Shown: positions 43,368 through 52,523 of the stretch, one piece after another
Layout: each line of letters begins with the position of its first letter
How positions within the stretch are numbered: the stretch's first letter is position 1
Assembly (NCBI GenBank): GCA_028877205.1
Contig: JAPPHY010000003.1
Coordinates: 1 to 64,000, forward strand
Length of the DNA: 64,000 nucleotides
Source of the DNA: Chloroflexota bacterium
GTDB taxonomy: Bacteria; Chloroflexota; Dehalococcoidia; Lucifugimonadales; UBA2985
Direction: 5' to 3'
Notes under the pieces: model-generated
The model's input: only the letters and a program-made list of their open reading frames with translations
What the model was told of the DNA's origin: nothing
Databases searched by the model: none
Translations under genes and position numbers: made by a program

Positions 43368-44993
43368 TTGGCGCTAGGCGAACTGGCCGGATTGCAGCCG
43401 AGGGTCTACGAGGGAAGCCGGGGCCGCAGTTCGCGGCCGCCGGCTGTTCTTCTTATTCCCGCGGCGCTCGTGGGAGCAGCCGTGCTGCTGCCCGTGGCCT
43501 ATCTCGCGCTGCGCTCCCTTGAGGCGGGCACCGAAACCTGGGACCTGCTGCTCCGTCCGCGCACGCTCGCCATCCTGGCGCGTTCGTTGCTGCTGGCGGC
43601 CACGGTTACCGCGGCGTCGGTGGCAATTGCGGTGCCGCTGGCATGGCTCACGGTTCGGACCGACCTGCCGCTGCGAGGCCTGTGGTCCGTACTCACTGCG
43701 CTGCCACTGGTGATTCCAAGCTACCTGGGCGCGTTTCTCGTGGTCACCGCGATCGGGCCGAAGGGGTTGCTGCAGGGGTGGCTTGCGCCCATTGGCGTCG
43801 AGCGCCTGCCGTCGATATACGGATTCGCCGGCGCGTGGCTGGTCCTTACGCTGCTCAGCTATCCGTACGTGCTGCTGCCCGTGCGGGCTGCGCTGGCGCG
43901 GATGGACGCGGCTCTGGAGGAGTCGTCCCGGTCACTGGGCAGGAGCGCGTGGCAGACCTTCCTGCTGGTGACACTGCCCCTGCTAAAGCCCGCCATAGCG
44001 GCGGGTGCCCTGCTCGTTGCGCTCTACACGCTGAGCGACTTTGGGGCCGTATCGCTGCTCCGCTTCGAGACATTCACTTGGGCCATCTACGTGCAGTACG
44101 GATCGTTTGCGCGAGACTCGGCCGCCGTTCTATCACTCATGCTCGCAGCGCTAGCGCTCGGCATACTGGTGGTGGAGTCGAGGACGAGGGGGCGCTCCCG
44201 CTACGACAGCACAGACACTGGAGGTGGTCGTCCCCCGACAGTGGTGCGCCTTGGCAGATGGCGATGGCCGGCTGTTGCTCTCTGCGCCGCTGTTGTGGCC
44301 CTTGCGCTGGCCATGCCCGCGGGGGTACTGGCCTACTGGGCGGCGCGTGGCTTCATCGCCGGCGAGACGCTCCCACTGGTGTGGAGCCGCGCCTGGAACT
44401 CGCTGTTCGTCTCCGGCCTGGCCGCCGCTGTGACCGTGGCGGCCGCGCTACCCGTAGCGCTGCTGGCGGTCCGCTACCCGGGAGGACTGGGCAGGCTGCT
44501 GGAGCGCGTCAGCTATGTGGGATTCGCCTTGCCCGGCATCGCCGTAGCGCTCGCACTGGTGTTTCTTGGCGTGCGATTCGCCACTCCCCTATACCAGACA
44601 CTGGCCATGCTCGTATTTGCCTACGTGGTCCTGTTCCTGCCCACTGCGCTGGGGTCTGTCAGGGCGTCGCTCTTGCAGGTGAGTCCAGCACTCGAGGAGG
44701 CCGCCAGGAGCCTGGGCGCCACGCAACTGCGAGCCGTCTTCAGTGTGACGATCCCGCTGGTACGTTCGGGCGCGCTGGCCGGCGGGGCGCTGGTGTTCCT
44801 GCTTGTGATGAAGGAGCTGCCGGCCACGCTCATACTCAGCCCGATAGGGTTCGAGACGCTTGCGGTGTCCATCTGGGGCGCTGCCAGCGAGGCGTTCTTC
44901 GCGAGGGCTGCCGTGGAAAGCGTGCTCCTGTTGCTGGCTTCCTGGGTCCCGATGGCATTCCTGGTGCTGCGAAGCGAGGTGCGCGAGCGATGA
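43368..44993 (+). CDS. Ferric-iron-type ABC permease, two fused membrane domains (FbpB-like)
   Basis: 541 aa with about 12 TM helices and two BPD_transp_1 modules. The EAA loops are LEESSRSLGRSAWQTFLLVTLPL in the first half and LEEAARSLGATQLRAVFSV in the second. Fused double-length permeases are the norm for the FbpB/ThiP branch. The start is TTG 43368, 28 nt after the binding-protein stop; no better in-frame start exists, though the N-terminal 25 residues are not conserved-looking. It overlaps the ATPase gene by ATGA. Confidence 0.92.
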   Translation: MALGELAGLQPRVYEGSRGRSSRPPAVLLIPAALVGAAVLLPVAYLALRSLEAGTETWDLLLRPRTLAILARSLLLAATVTAASVAIAVPLAWLTVRTDLPLRGLWSVLTALPLVIPSYLGAFLVVTAIGPKGLLQGWLAPIGVERLPSIYGFAGAWLVLTLLSYPYVLLPVRAALARMDAALEESSRSLGRSAWQTFLLVTLPLLKPAIAAGALLVALYTLSDFGAVSLLRFETFTWAIYVQYGSFARDSAAVLSLMLAALALGILVVESRTRGRSRYDSTDTGGGRPPTVVRLGRWRWPAVALCAAVVALALAMPAGVLAYWAARGFIAGETLPLVWSRAWNSLFVSGLAAAVTVAAALPVALLAVRYPGGLGRLLERVSYVGFALPGIAVALALVFLGVRFATPLYQTLAMLVFAYVVLFLPTALGSVRASLLQVSPALEEAARSLGATQLRAVFSVTIPLVRSGALAGGALVFLLVMKELPATLILSPIGFETLAVSIWGAASEAFFARAAVESVLLLLASWVPMAFLVLRSEVRER

Positions 44994-46078
44994 ACACGGC
45001 GGCTGTCATCTGCACTGGAGTAGCCAAGGCGTTCGGCTCAACGATCGCGGTGGACGGCGTCGACCTGACTGTGGAGCGCGGGCAGGTGCTGGCGCTGCTG
45101 GGGCCCAGCGGCTGCGGTAAGACCACGCTGCTGCGCCTGATCGCCGGGCTGGAGACGCCGGACGCGGGGAGCGTGGAGGTGGGGGGCCGGATGGTCGCCA
45201 CGCCGGAGTCGTCGCTGGCCCCGGAAAAGCGAAGCGCCGGAATGGTGTTCCAGGACTTCGCACTGTTCCCGCACATGAGCGTAAAGGGCAACATCGCCTA
45301 CGGGCTGCCCCGCGGCTCGGACCGAGACGGCCGCGTGGAGGAGATGGTGGCCCTGACCGGCCTACGGGGACTGGCCGACCGGATGCCGCACGAGCTTTCC
45401 GGCGGTCAGCAGCAGAGGGTTGCGCTTGCCCGGGCGCTGGCGCCGAGGCCGCAGGTGCTCCTGCTGGACGAGCCGTTCTCCAATCTGGATCCTGCTCTCC
45501 GGGACCAGGTGCGCCGGGACACGGCGGAGATCCTGAAAGCCGGTGGAGCTACCTGTGTCTTCGTGACGCATTCGCGGGAGGATGCAATGGTCATTGGCGA
45601 CGAGATCGCTTTGATGCACCGGGGCCGCATCGAGCAGGTGGACACGCCCGAGCGGATATTCCACGCGCCGTCCAATCGATTCGTCGCCGCCTTCATGGGC
45701 CTCGCGGATTTCATACCGGCGATTGTGAGAGACGGCGCAATACGGACCGAGCTGGGCAGCGCTCCCCTTCCGCAGCCTGCGCCGGACGAGGACGGCCTGG
45801 AGGCGATGGTACGCCCGGACGACGTCGTCCTGCGTCCTTCCGAGACCGGCAGCGGTGTGATTGTGGAGCGCAGGTTTCAGGGGGCATTCTACCTGTACCG
45901 GATGGCGCTGGACTCCGGCGCGGTGGTGCACAGCCTGGGCAGCCACGCGCACCCCCTGGATGTCGGCGCGCGCGTGGAGGCGCTGCTGGACGCGGCGCAT
46001 CCGCCGCTGGCCTTCCGCGACGGCCTCGCCGCGTTTGCCGGATCCGCACCGGACCACGCGCCGCTAGAGGGTCGATAG
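44990..46078 (+). CDS. Ferric-iron-type ABC transporter ATPase (FbpC-like)
   Basis: 362-aa NBD plus regulatory domain. Walker A LGPSGCGKTTLLR, Q-loop MVFQDFALFPHMSV, signature LSGGQQQRVALARALAPRP, Walker B VLLLDEPFSNLDP, H-loop VFVTHSREDA; then a TOBE-type C-terminal domain (MVRPDDVVLRPSE, VIVERRFQGAFYLYRM). The match to FbpC/PotA-type importer ATPases is clear. The start ATG overlaps the permease stop by 4 nt. The frame is open for a long way upstream through the permease gene, but that is a shadow. Confidence 0.94.
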   Translation: MNTAAVICTGVAKAFGSTIAVDGVDLTVERGQVLALLGPSGCGKTTLLRLIAGLETPDAGSVEVGGRMVATPESSLAPEKRSAGMVFQDFALFPHMSVKGNIAYGLPRGSDRDGRVEEMVALTGLRGLADRMPHELSGGQQQRVALARALAPRPQVLLLDEPFSNLDPALRDQVRRDTAEILKAGGATCVFVTHSREDAMVIGDEIALMHRGRIEQVDTPERIFHAPSNRFVAAFMGLADFIPAIVRDGAIRTELGSAPLPQPAPDEDGLEAMVRPDDVVLRPSETGSGVIVERRFQGAFYLYRMALDSGAVVHSLGSHAHPLDVGARVEALLDAAHPPLAFRDGLAAFAGSAPDHAPLEGR

Positions 46079-46165
46079 CTCACTGTCGCCGGCAATCCCA
46101 CCTTGAATCTGCGCATCCTCTTGGGTAATATAGGCCCAGGCGAGTATGTGACGAGGTGTGAGTCC

Positions 46166-46681
46166 ATGCCGAACGTAGTGCTAGTGGTGGACATGTTGAG
46201 GGGCTTCCTGGAAGAGGGGCACAACCTCTACTGCGGTGACGGCGCTCGCGGGATCATTCCGGAGGTGCAGGCTATACTTGAACGCGAAACGGCCCGCGGG
46301 TCCAGCATCTTCTACGTCTGCGACACCCACGAGCCGGACGACCTGGAGTTCAAGATGTTTCCCGTTCACTGCGTGAAGGGGACCGCCGAGTGCGAGGTCA
46401 TCCCTGAGCTGGACGCCTATCCCGGCGAGCGCATCAGCAAGCAGCGGTACAGCGCATTCTACAACACGGACCTGGAGCAGCGACTCCGGGAGCTGGCCCC
46501 AGACCGCATCATCGTCTGCGGCGTCTGCACCGACATATGCGTGCTGCACACCACGGCGGACGCGCGCAACAGAGACTACTCCGTCGAGGTGCCCACTGGC
46601 GCGGTGGCGTCCTTCGACGAGGAGGCGCACAGGTGGGCTCTGAAGCACATGGAGAGCATTCTGGGAGCCAGCCTGGCGTAG
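46166..46681 (+). CDS. pncA: Nicotinamidase/isochorismatase-family cysteine hydrolase, probable PncA
   Basis: 171-aa cytosolic hydrolase, predicted to convert nicotinamide to nicotinate. It starts MPNVVLVVDMLRGFLEEG (catalytic Asp), has DTHEPDD (metal site), FPVHCVKGTAECEVIPEL, ISKQRYSAFYNT (catalytic Lys) and VCGVCTDICVLHT (nucleophilic Cys). ATG 46166 with GAGGTG 7 nt upstream was preferred to a longer open frame. The nicotinate phosphoribosyltransferase gene is 109 nt downstream on the same strand, so the two form a Preiss-Handler NAD salvage pair, which supports nicotinamidase over isochorismatase. Confidence 0.88.
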   Translation: MPNVVLVVDMLRGFLEEGHNLYCGDGARGIIPEVQAILERETARGSSIFYVCDTHEPDDLEFKMFPVHCVKGTAECEVIPELDAYPGERISKQRYSAFYNTDLEQRLRELAPDRIIVCGVCTDICVLHTTADARNRDYSVEVPTGAVASFDEEAHRWALKHMESILGASLA

Positions 46682-46790
46682 ATGGCGCTTCTGCTTTCGG
46701 CGGTCACTACGTGGAGGGGCGCGGCCAGACCTGTATGCCGAACCGGTTCACACGCGGCCCACTCCTTACTGAACATCCAAGAGGAGAGCA

Positions 46791-47789
46791 ATGGCGGATC
46801 CTGAATTCGAGGTAAGACCTTCGGTCCAGATAGGAGACACGGCAGACGTGAGACTCCATCGAGGACTGACTGTCCTGCGAAGTGAGGGGGTCAACCCGGT
46901 CGTGACGGTGGAGTTCTCGGCGGAAGGCAGAGGGATCTTCTGCGGCATCCGCGAGGTGAAGGCGCTGCTGCAGAGGGTGCTGCCTGAGGCGAGCCGCGAT
47001 GCTTGGGCACTGGAGGAGGGCGACACGGTTTCGGCCGGCGAGGTTGCGCTGCGGGTCACTGCGCCCTACGGCACACTCGCCCTCTACGAGACTGCCATCT
47101 GCGGTACGCTGTCCCACTGCACCGGCTGGGCTACTGCCAGCCACGAATGCGTGACCGCCGCCGGTGGCATTCCGGTCATATCGACCGGCGCGCGCTACGT
47201 CCACCCCGGCGTGGCAGGCGTCATGGACTACGCAGCCACCGTGGGGGGGTGTGTTTCATGCTCGACCCCGATAGGCTCCAAGCTCGCGGGAACAACGCCC
47301 GCCAGCTCCATTTCGCCGGACGTAGTGCTGATCTTCGGAGACTCGCTCAGGGCCATGCAGGCTTTCGACCGGCACCTGCCCCAGGAGGTCTCGCGAGTCG
47401 CCCCAGTTAACGTGATGAAGGATGAGGCGGAGGAAGCCATAGCCTTGGCAAGGTCGCTCAGGCTGCGCCTGCGGGGCGTGGTGCTGGACGCCATGCGGAC
47501 TCACGACGAGGTCAGCCCACACATGGTGAAGGAGGTCCGTGCCCGACTGGACCAAGCCGGATTCTCTCACGTGGAGATCTTTGTGAGCGGGGAGTTGGGC
47601 AGCAGCCAGTTAAGGGCATTCGTGGAGTCCGGCGCGCCCGTGACCGCGTTCGAGGTGGGAGGCTACATCAGCTGTGCTCCGCCCATCGGGTTCCGAGCCG
47701 ACATTCACGAGGTGGACGGCAGGCCGATGGCAAGGCGCGGGCAGATACCGGGCGTCACGGAGAACTCCAGGCTGGTGGAGCTCATCTAG
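46791..47789 (+). CDS. pncB: Nicotinate phosphoribosyltransferase
   Basis: Makes nicotinate mononucleotide from nicotinate and PRPP for NAD salvage; 332 aa, shorter than E. coli PncB but normal for the compact bacterial and archaeal type. Seen: GDTADVRLHRGLTVLR, GIFCGIREVKALL, ALYETAICGTLSH, STGARYVHPG (catalytic His region), SCSTPIGSKLAGTTPASSI, and the C-terminal FVSGELGSSQLRAF and FEVGGYIS phosphate-binding parts. GAGGAG 4-10 nt before ATG 46791 fits. The gene overlaps the convergent tilS by 8 nt at the 3' ends. Confidence 0.88.
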   Translation: MADPEFEVRPSVQIGDTADVRLHRGLTVLRSEGVNPVVTVEFSAEGRGIFCGIREVKALLQRVLPEASRDAWALEEGDTVSAGEVALRVTAPYGTLALYETAICGTLSHCTGWATASHECVTAAGGIPVISTGARYVHPGVAGVMDYAATVGGCVSCSTPIGSKLAGTTPASSISPDVVLIFGDSLRAMQAFDRHLPQEVSRVAPVNVMKDEAEEAIALARSLRLRLRGVVLDAMRTHDEVSPHMVKEVRARLDQAGFSHVEIFVSGELGSSQLRAFVESGAPVTAFEVGGYISCAPPIGFRADIHEVDGRPMARRGQIPGVTENSRLVELI

Positions 47790-49248
47790 CGTCGACCGGC
47801 CGGAAGTCCAGGCGCAGCACTCGCTCCGTATCCTCCCTCACTCTGGCCCAGTGAGCCATCCGGTGTCCCACGACCCACACCACGCCGTTCTCCGACGCCA
47901 CCAACGGGACGCCATCTCGCTCCGCCGCCGGTATCTTTTCGTCGACCATCACGTCCTGCACCTTGCGGGTGCCTGTCATGCCGAGAGGCGCTATGCGGTC
48001 CCCGGGCCGCCTCGACCGGACGCATAGTCGCCTGCCCGCGCGGTCGGCGTCCAGCACCGCCTGGTGGCTGCCAACCGCCGCCGAGTCTCGTACGGGAGGG
48101 AGCAGCTCCGCCCGGACACACCATGCGCCAATGCAGGTCTCACCGGGTACCGAAATCTCGTATTCACCTTCGATGGGAGGAACAGCAGGAAACTCGGCGC
48201 CGACAGGCGCCAGGCGAAGCGTGTCGTAGCCGACTTCAAACCTGATGCCGCCTGGCAGCTCCAATTTGGCTCCTGTCCTGCCGCTGGATAGGCGCACCAT
48301 GTCCTCCACGTGACGGTGTGTGAGTTCCTTCGCCGCGCCGGCGAGCTCACGGTATGCCAGGCGCAGAAGGTGGCGCTGGACGGCGGGGTGCAGCTCTCCG
48401 AAACCCGCACGAGAGACTGTTATGTCGTGCTCGGCCGCGACTTCGAGTCTCCGGAGGGCATCGCCGGCGGCCTGCTCCAGGAAATCAAGATCGTGGGCCG
48501 CCGACGAGCTCATGCGCAGCAGCGCTTGGCGGATGCGGGGGTTGTACCGCTCAAGCGTGGGCACCAGCTCAAGCCTCACCCGGTTGCGGGTGATCTCGAG
48601 TGAGCTGTTGGATGAGTCCTCCCTGGGTGTTACGCCCCTCAGCATGCAGTAGGCGCGGGTCTCCGCTTTCGTGAAGTCCAGCAATGGCCGCACCAGCGCC
48701 ACGCCTTCGCCACTGCACGCGGCCTGCAGGTGCGAGATGGCCGGCATTCCTGCGAGCCCTGACGCGCCGCTGCCGCGGATCAGGTGCATGAGCACGGTCT
48801 CCACCTGGTCGTCGGCGGTGTGACCTACGGCGATGGCGGAGGCTCCAATGGTGGAGGCCGTCTCGACCAGGAACGCGTACCGCGCCTCCCGCGCCGCCTC
48901 CTCCAACGACATCCGTCTGCCGGCTCGCAGCGCGTTCACGTCCAGGCGGCCGAGCGTCACAGGCAGACCCAAATCCTGCGCCGCGTCTTCCACGAAGCGG
49001 GCGTCCTCTCTGGCTTCTTCCCCGCGCAGGCTGTGGTCCGCGTGCGCTACGTGGAGATCGAAGTCAAGGGTTTCACGGAGCCGGTCGAGGAGAAGCAACA
49101 GAGCCATCGAGTCCGGGCCGCCCGAGACAGCGGCTACTATGCGGCGCGTGGCGAGCCCCGGCAGCAATCGGGTCAGCGTGCGCTCCACGCTGTCGAGGAG
49201 CCGCCGCTCCGGTGACGGGCCGCCGCGGTGGGCGTCGTTCACGGTCAA
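47782..49248 (-). CDS. tilS: tRNA(Ile)-lysidine synthase
   Basis: Attaches lysine to C34 of the CAU tRNA-Ile so that it reads AUA; essential in bacteria. The 488-aa protein has the N-type ATP-pyrophosphatase motif AAVSGGPDSMALLLLL, the HVAHADHSLRGEEAREDARF region, AVGHTADDQVETVLMHLIRGSG and the tRNA-binding REDSSNSSLEITRNRVR, then the TilS substrate-binding and C-terminal domains (RSRRPGDRIAPLGMTGTRKVQD, VPLVASENGVVWVVGHR). Full length with all motifs. It converges with the nicotinate phosphoribosyltransferase gene and lies 16 nt after the CNNM gene on the same strand. Confidence 0.95.
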   Translation of the reverse strand: MTVNDAHRGGPSPERRLLDSVERTLTRLLPGLATRRIVAAVSGGPDSMALLLLLDRLRETLDFDLHVAHADHSLRGEEAREDARFVEDAAQDLGLPVTLGRLDVNALRAGRRMSLEEAAREARYAFLVETASTIGASAIAVGHTADDQVETVLMHLIRGSGASGLAGMPAISHLQAACSGEGVALVRPLLDFTKAETRAYCMLRGVTPREDSSNSSLEITRNRVRLELVPTLERYNPRIRQALLRMSSSAAHDLDFLEQAAGDALRRLEVAAEHDITVSRAGFGELHPAVQRHLLRLAYRELAGAAKELTHRHVEDMVRLSSGRTGAKLELPGGIRFEVGYDTLRLAPVGAEFPAVPPIEGEYEISVPGETCIGAWCVRAELLPPVRDSAAVGSHQAVLDADRAGRRLCVRSRRPGDRIAPLGMTGTRKVQDVMVDEKIPAAERDGVPLVASENGVVWVVGHRMAHWARVREDTERVLRLDFRPVDAR

Positions 49249-49264
49249 CCGCCGGGCTTGGGCT

Positions 49265-50533
49265 TCAGCCCTCGAGGGCTGCCTGCTCCCGCGTTACCAT
49301 CACCTTTTCGATGCGCATACCGCGCACGTGGGTCACCTCCAGGCGCAGGCCGTCGTGGTGGAAGTGGTCGCCCTCGGTGGGAATGCGTCCAAGCGCTTCC
49401 AGGATGAAGCCGGCGACCGTGTTGTAGTCACCCCTGGGGAGGCCCAGGTCAAGCTCGTCGTTCGCCTCGTCAATCTGCATCCCGCCGTCGATGTGGTAGG
49501 TGTTCTCGTCGATGGCCTCGTACTCAACCTCTGGCTGCCTGCCCTCCTCGCCAACGGGGCCGACGACCTCCTCGATGAGCTGCTTGAGTGTGACCAGTCC
49601 GGCGATGCCTCCGTACTCGTCCACGGCCATCACCATCTGGTTACCCGCGCCGCGCATCTCGCGGAAGAGCTGGCCGGCCAGCTTGGTGTCCGGCACGAAG
49701 ACCACCGGGCGCAGGAGCTTGGTCACGGGCGTGTCGCTCGACACATCATCCCGCGCCAGCGCGGTGACCACATCCTTCACGGACAGGATTCCCACTACGT
49801 TCTCCATGTCGCCCTCGAACACCGGGAATCTCGTGTGATAGTGGTCCCGGTACACGGACAGGAACTGCCTGAGCGTTGTGCCCGACTCCAGCTGGACGAT
49901 CTCCGTTCGTGGCGTCATCACCTCGCGCACGTGCCGGTCGCCGAATCTGAAGACGTTTTCCAGCATCTCGGCTTCCTCCTCCTCCACCGATCCCTCCTCC
50001 ATGCCGATGGAGATCGCGGTCTTGATCTCCTCCTCGGTGAAGAGTGCCCCGGCGTTGCCGCCAAGACGCGCCGCGAGGAAGCGATTGACCAGCTGCAGCG
50101 TGGCCGCAAAGGGAAGGAGCAGCAGCTCGACTAGCTGGAGCGGCCTTGCATACAGGAAGAAGAGCCTCTCCGAGTGCCTGATGGCCACTGTCTTGGGCAG
50201 CGTCTCGCCGAGCACCAGCAGCACGATGGTGCTCGCTGCGGTTGCAGCCGCCACACCCCGTCCTTCCCCGATGAGCGCCACCATGATGACGGTGGCCAGC
50301 GCGGCGAAGGCGGTGTTGACGAGGTTGTTGCCAAGCAGGATGGTGGGCAGGACCTTGGCGGGCTCGTCCACCATGCGCGCCACCCTTTCGGCGCCGGGAA
50401 CGCCATCCTCCACCAGGCGCCGGATGCGCACCTTCCGAAGCGAGAGGAAGGCGGCCTCCGAGCTGGAGAAGAATGCCGAGAGCAGCAGGGATGGGACTAA
50501 CAGGGCGAGGTAGAGGGTCGATACGTGATCCAT
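49265..50533 (-). CDS. CNNM/CorC-family membrane protein with CBS pair (HlyC-type)
   Basis: 422 aa: a DUF21/CNNM membrane domain (LYLALLVPSLLLSAFFSSSEAAFLS, LLGNNLVNTAFAALATVIMV, VLGETLPKTVAIRHSERL), a linker helix (EEEAEMLENVFRFGDRHVREVMTPR), two CBS motifs (VFEGDMENVVGILSVKDVV and MVMAVDEYGGIAGLVTL) and a C-terminal CorC_HlyC domain (GDYNTVAGFILEALGRIP). Homologues export or sense Mg2+ (CNNM, CorC); the old name haemolysin C is misleading. It lies upstream of tilS and is probably co-transcribed. The 303-nt spacer upstream, divergent from the next gene, should contain both promoters. Confidence 0.94.
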   Translation of the reverse strand: MDHVSTLYLALLVPSLLLSAFFSSSEAAFLSLRKVRIRRLVEDGVPGAERVARMVDEPAKVLPTILLGNNLVNTAFAALATVIMVALIGEGRGVAAATAASTIVLLVLGETLPKTVAIRHSERLFFLYARPLQLVELLLLPFAATLQLVNRFLAARLGGNAGALFTEEEIKTAISIGMEEGSVEEEEAEMLENVFRFGDRHVREVMTPRTEIVQLESGTTLRQFLSVYRDHYHTRFPVFEGDMENVVGILSVKDVVTALARDDVSSDTPVTKLLRPVVFVPDTKLAGQLFREMRGAGNQMVMAVDEYGGIAGLVTLKQLIEEVVGPVGEEGRQPEVEYEAIDENTYHIDGGMQIDEANDELDLGLPRGDYNTVAGFILEALGRIPTEGDHFHHDGLRLEVTHVRGMRIEKVMVTREQAALEG

Positions 50534-50836
50534 TGCAGTACACCTATGCGGCCTGAAGGCCGTCTTGCGTTCTCCTGGTGCGGACTAGAGTTGCGGACCG
50601 GAAGCGCGGCCGGCGGGGCGACTGTGTCCCGCGGGCACGCGGGCTGGCGCCGGCCTGACATTCGTGGCAATATAGGAGCGCGGGGGCAGGTCACAGTTGG
50701 GAGAGGGGCCGTAGGGGAGAGTCTGAGCACCCATCAGCTTGTGCCCAATGATAGCATCGCCCCCTGGGGGTGTCAAAACGCCGGGCAGTACCCCGGCTCA
50801 CACGACAGCTGCCTGGTTGCCTTACAAGATGCGAAT
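50534..50836. other. Divergent spacer, nothing recognised
   Basis: 303 nt between the CNNM gene and the inositol-monophosphatase-family gene. A short GC palindrome CCCCC-TGGGGG occurs near 50761-50769. No promoter pair or RNA gene was convincing. Confidence 0.5.
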
Positions 50837-51778
50837 ATGAACGAGAGCTTGCCTGACGATGCGACCCTGAAGGAGTTGTGGGAGGCGTCGGTCAACCTGG
50901 CGCGGGGCGCAGGCGAGGTGCTGCTGCGGTACCGGCCGGGCTCAACGCACGTCGACTTCAAGGGCAAGGGAGATACAGACCCGGTCACGGAGGCCGACCT
51001 GCGGGTGGAGGAGTACCTCAGGGACCGCATCACCAAGGAGTTTCCCGGCCACGCAATCGTAGCGGAGGAGAGCGAGGAGTCCCCGGCCACCCATGACGCC
51101 GAATACGTGTGGGCCATCGATCCGGTGGACGGCACAGCGAACTTCGCGGCGGGCGTGCCTTTCTTCGCGGTCTCGATCGGGCTGCTACATGGCGGGAGGC
51201 CGGTGGTGAGCAGCATGTTCCTGCCCAACACGCTGGCCGGTGACGGCGTACTCAGCGCACGCGCGGGCGGAGGCGCCTTTGACGAAAACGGCCCGCTCAC
51301 CGCGCTGACCGGCTCCGCGCCAAGGCCATCCGGCCTGGTCGGTGTCCCGTCCGGCTTTGCGAGAGCGTTCAGCGTCACAAGACAGGGTGGAGGAGGGCTG
51401 GGAGAGCCTCGCATCATGGGCAGCATAGCCTGCGAGCTTGCACTGGTGGCCAGGGGCGTGCTGCAATACTCGCTGCTGACCTCGCCGCGGGTGTGGGACG
51501 TGGCCGCCGGCGTGCTGCTGGTGCAGGAGGCCGGCGGCGAGGTGTTGGTCTGGCGAGACGGCGACTGGAGGTCCTTTGAGCGGTTTCCGGTTTCGCCTCC
51601 GGAGGGAGGCCGCGACCCGCGTAGAGGGCTGCGCGGGCCGAGTTATCCCATGCTGGCCGGAGGCCGTGGCATCGCGGCGCACGTGGCATCGCGGGTGAGG
51701 CCACGGCAGAGGCCGCTTGTAGTGACCCTGGCGAGGCGGCTTGGACTGCGGCGCTCAGGCCGAAGAGGCCATCGCTAG
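50837..51778 (+). CDS. Inositol-monophosphatase-family phosphatase
   Basis: Mg2+/Li+-sensitive sugar-phosphate phosphatase fold, 313 aa: GKGDTDPVTEADLRVEEYL, IVAEESEES (metal Glu), AIDPVDGTANFAAGVPFF (the DPxDGT metal motif) and VWDVAAGVLLVQEAGG (catalytic-metal Asp). Substrates in the family include inositol phosphate, fructose-1,6-bisphosphate and PAP; the substrate here is unknown. A basic C-terminal tail of about 50 residues (RPRQRPLVVTLARRLGLRR) is an extension beyond the domain. No RBS is visible before ATG 50837. It converges with the small coiled-coil gene. Confidence 0.92.
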   Translation: MNESLPDDATLKELWEASVNLARGAGEVLLRYRPGSTHVDFKGKGDTDPVTEADLRVEEYLRDRITKEFPGHAIVAEESEESPATHDAEYVWAIDPVDGTANFAAGVPFFAVSIGLLHGGRPVVSSMFLPNTLAGDGVLSARAGGGAFDENGPLTALTGSAPRPSGLVGVPSGFARAFSVTRQGGGGLGEPRIMGSIACELALVARGVLQYSLLTSPRVWDVAAGVLLVQEAGGEVLVWRDGDWRSFERFPVSPPEGGRDPRRGLRGPSYPMLAGGRGIAAHVASRVRPRQRPLVVTLARRLGLRRSGRRGHR

Positions 51779-51790
51779 GGAGCGGGATTC

Positions 51791-52069
51791 CTAGCCCGCC
51801 GCGGCCTGCTCCAGTATCGACGACTCCAGCGCCTCCTGCGTCTCCTTGCCGTTCGTCTTGCGTGCGGGCGTCGACTCGTCCTCGGAGCTGTTGACCGAGG
51901 CCGACCTCGGATCTATGCTACGGCCATCCGCAATTAGGCCGTACCTGTGCTCCATTTCCAGGACCAGGCGTTCCAGGTCCTGCTGGGCCTTTCTTGCCTC
52001 GAGGGCTCGCCTGTCCGCGTCCATCTGCGCCTTCATCAGCTGGTACTTGTCATCCGGGTGCAACTCCAT
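51791..52069 (-). CDS. Small coiled-coil protein of unknown function
   Basis: 92-aa protein, not recognised. Residues 1-50 (DDKYQLMKAQMDADRRALEA and onward) are charged and heptad-like, predicting one long helix or coiled coil; the rest is Ser/Glu-rich and probably disordered. The start is firm: AGGAGG lies upstream of ATG 52069 in the transcript, and a near-consensus promoter lies just beyond it. A strong dedicated promoter for such a small gene suggests abundant expression. It lies 150 nt downstream of higBA on the same strand but has its own promoter. Confidence 0.75.
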   Translation of the reverse strand: MELHPDDKYQLMKAQMDADRRALEARKAQQDLERLVLEMEHRYGLIADGRSIDPRSASVNSSEDESTPARKTNGKETQEALESSILEQAAAG

Positions 52070-52099
52070 CGTTGTGCCTCCTGGCTGTTGATGAAGGAC

Positions 52100-52128
52100 A
52101 GGATAGAACAAGTGTACGTATTTGTCAA
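52100..52128 (-). promoter_or_regulatory. Strong promoter of the small coiled-coil gene
   Basis: On the reverse strand TTGACA (52128-52123), a 17-bp spacer, and TATCCT (52105-52100). The start point would be near 52093, a 24-nt leader containing AGGAGG. The match is one of the best in the window. Confidence 0.8.
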
Positions 52129-52218
52129 GGGTACGACACAGATTGCCTCTGAATGCCCGTTTCAGGCACGGGGGAGCGGGAGTTGGAGGAGCAATCTTGC
52201 GGAAGGCGCGGCAGCCTG

Positions 52219-52509
52219 TCAGGCAGAGACATCCACCAGCCGCTCGATCCCACTCACGTCAGTAGTAGCGCGCGCCACTTCCAGATCGTACATGCGCTGC
52301 AGGTTCAGCCAGAAGTCGGGGGTCATGCCAAGCGCCTGCCCGATTCGCAGGGCCGTGTCCGCTGTTATGGACCGGCGGCAATGGACGATATCGTGAATGC
52401 GTATCTGTGGAACCCCGATAGTCTTGGCCAAGCGGTATTGCGTGACGCCGAGTTCCTCCAGCATCTCCGCTAGGTGCTCTCCGGGGTGTATGGGTGCTGC
52501 GGCAGCCAT
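52219..52509 (-). CDS. higA: HigA-type antitoxin, XRE-family
   Basis: 96-aa HTH protein of the HigA/VapI family: IHPGEHLAEMLEELGVTQYRLAKTIGVP, RIHDIVHCRRSITADTALRIGQALG (recognition helix region) and the family hallmark TPDFWLNLQRMYDLEVA. It binds the toxin and represses its own operon. It follows the toxin gene by 14 nt, in the toxin-first order that is typical of hig modules. Its start ATG 52509 is preceded by AGGAGG in the transcript (plus-strand CCTCCTT at about 52519). Confidence 0.93.
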   Translation of the reverse strand: MAAAAPIHPGEHLAEMLEELGVTQYRLAKTIGVPQIRIHDIVHCRRSITADTALRIGQALGMTPDFWLNLQRMYDLEVARATTDVSGIERLVDVSA

Positions 52510-52523
52510 AGTGGTTCTCCTCC

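Noticed and set aside
43643-44989. Upstream 449 codons in frame with the ABC ATPase
   Set aside because: They lie in another frame of the permease gene and show no ABC motifs; the ATPase begins at the coupled ATG 44990.
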